From an uncultured Bacteroidota bacterium (lineage in GTDB: Bacteria > Bacteroidota > Bacteroidia > Flavobacteriales > Flavobacteriaceae): 6,176 bases of DNA. The notes under the pieces were generated by a model, which was not told the DNA's origin, did not search any database, and saw only the letters and a program-made list of their open reading frames with translations. Shown here piece after piece: positions 5,900 to 6,176 of this stretch (the first letter of the stretch is position 1; every line of letters begins with the position of its first letter). The position numbers and the translations under genes are program-made. The stretch lies in assembly GCA_903819815.1 (NCBI GenBank), contig CAIJFC010000287.1, forward strand, positions 1 through 6,176. Direction: 5' to 3'.

Positions 5900-6176
5900 A
5901 TGAAAAAAACAATTATTCTATTAAGTTTATTATTTACTATCTGCATCTCAATGAATGCACAAAGAAGGCCTAACAGAACCCCTTTACCTGAATGCCAGTT
6001 TGAAGTTAAAGCTGAAAAAGCCTATTTTTATAATATTGTCAACGAAGGAGGGAGAACGAGTTATGTAAAAAGAAAAGGATATCTAGTGCAGTACGATACT
6101 GTTTGGACTATTTGTAAATATTCAGACAAGGAATATGTTTATGTAGAATTCAGAAACCAAAGAGGGCAAGTAACAA
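5900..6176 (+). CDS. Secreted SH3-like domain protein, 3' end cut by the window
   Basis: The frame opens at ATG 5900 and gives 92 codons without a stop up to the window end. Residues 1-20 are a clear signal peptide (MKK, a hydrophobic core to about residue 17, then MNA-QRR), so the protein is exported. After a proline- and arginine-rich linker, residues 36-92 (VKAEKAYFYN, then RKGYLVQYDTVW, KEYVYVEFRNQRGQVT) have the strand pattern of the SH3-like domains found in many Bacteroidota secreted proteins. In those the next residues are usually KGW. Such domains generally bind peptides or cell-wall components, but no partner can be named here. The gene is divergent from the amidohydrolase operon and need not be related to it. 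The start is supported by the signal peptide and by the A-rich bases before it. The domain name rests on pattern recognition alone. Confidence 0.8.
   Translation, partial: MKKTIILLSLLFTICISMNAQRRPNRTPLPECQFEVKAEKAYFYNIVNEGGRTSYVKRKGYLVQYDTVWTICKYSDKEYVYVEFRNQRGQVT

Overview
The window looks like chromosome of a member of the Bacteroidota, most likely Flavobacteriaceae (Flavobacterium-like). This rests on the strong AT bias, the lack of Shine-Dalgarno sequences before the starts, a TAnnTTTG-type -7 box before one gene, signal peptides that end just before a glutamine, and a tRNA without an encoded CCA. The genus is an inference.

Layout. Positions 1-139 are the end of a tRNA cluster: the probable 3' tail of one tRNA, a hairpin, and a complete tRNA-Leu(GAG). 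Directly downstream is a long perfect inverted repeat. It runs into two tandem copies (170-255 and 266-351, 96-bp period, one mismatch) of a structured non-coding repeat. A lone plus-strand gene follows (428-1021), encoding a small single-pass membrane protein that I do not recognise. After it come a weak hairpin, a broken micro-ORF (1111-1182), a strong bidirectional terminator (1168-1193) and a third, diverged copy of the repeat (1204-1297). That copy ends 3 bp from the stop codon of the convergent operon.

The main content is a minus-strand two-gene operon (5595 down to 1301). Its first gene encodes a 996-aa exported protein with two amidohydrolase modules. The second, 2 nt downstream, encodes a 433-aa exported protein with one more module. 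Of the three modules only the C-terminal one of the large protein keeps the HxH metal motif and the other expected ligands. The other two have lost HxH, so the pair looks like one active hydrolase plus two non-catalytic relatives. The substrate cannot be read from the sequence; the signal peptides place both proteins outside the cytoplasm.

A 304-bp AT-rich spacer (5596-5899) separates the operon from a divergent gene at 5900 that runs off the window. It encodes a secreted protein resembling bacterial SH3-like domains.

I found no mobile-element genes, CRISPR array or defence system. The least ordinary content is the repeat family with its paired elements, and the single-active-site arrangement of the amidohydrolase pair.
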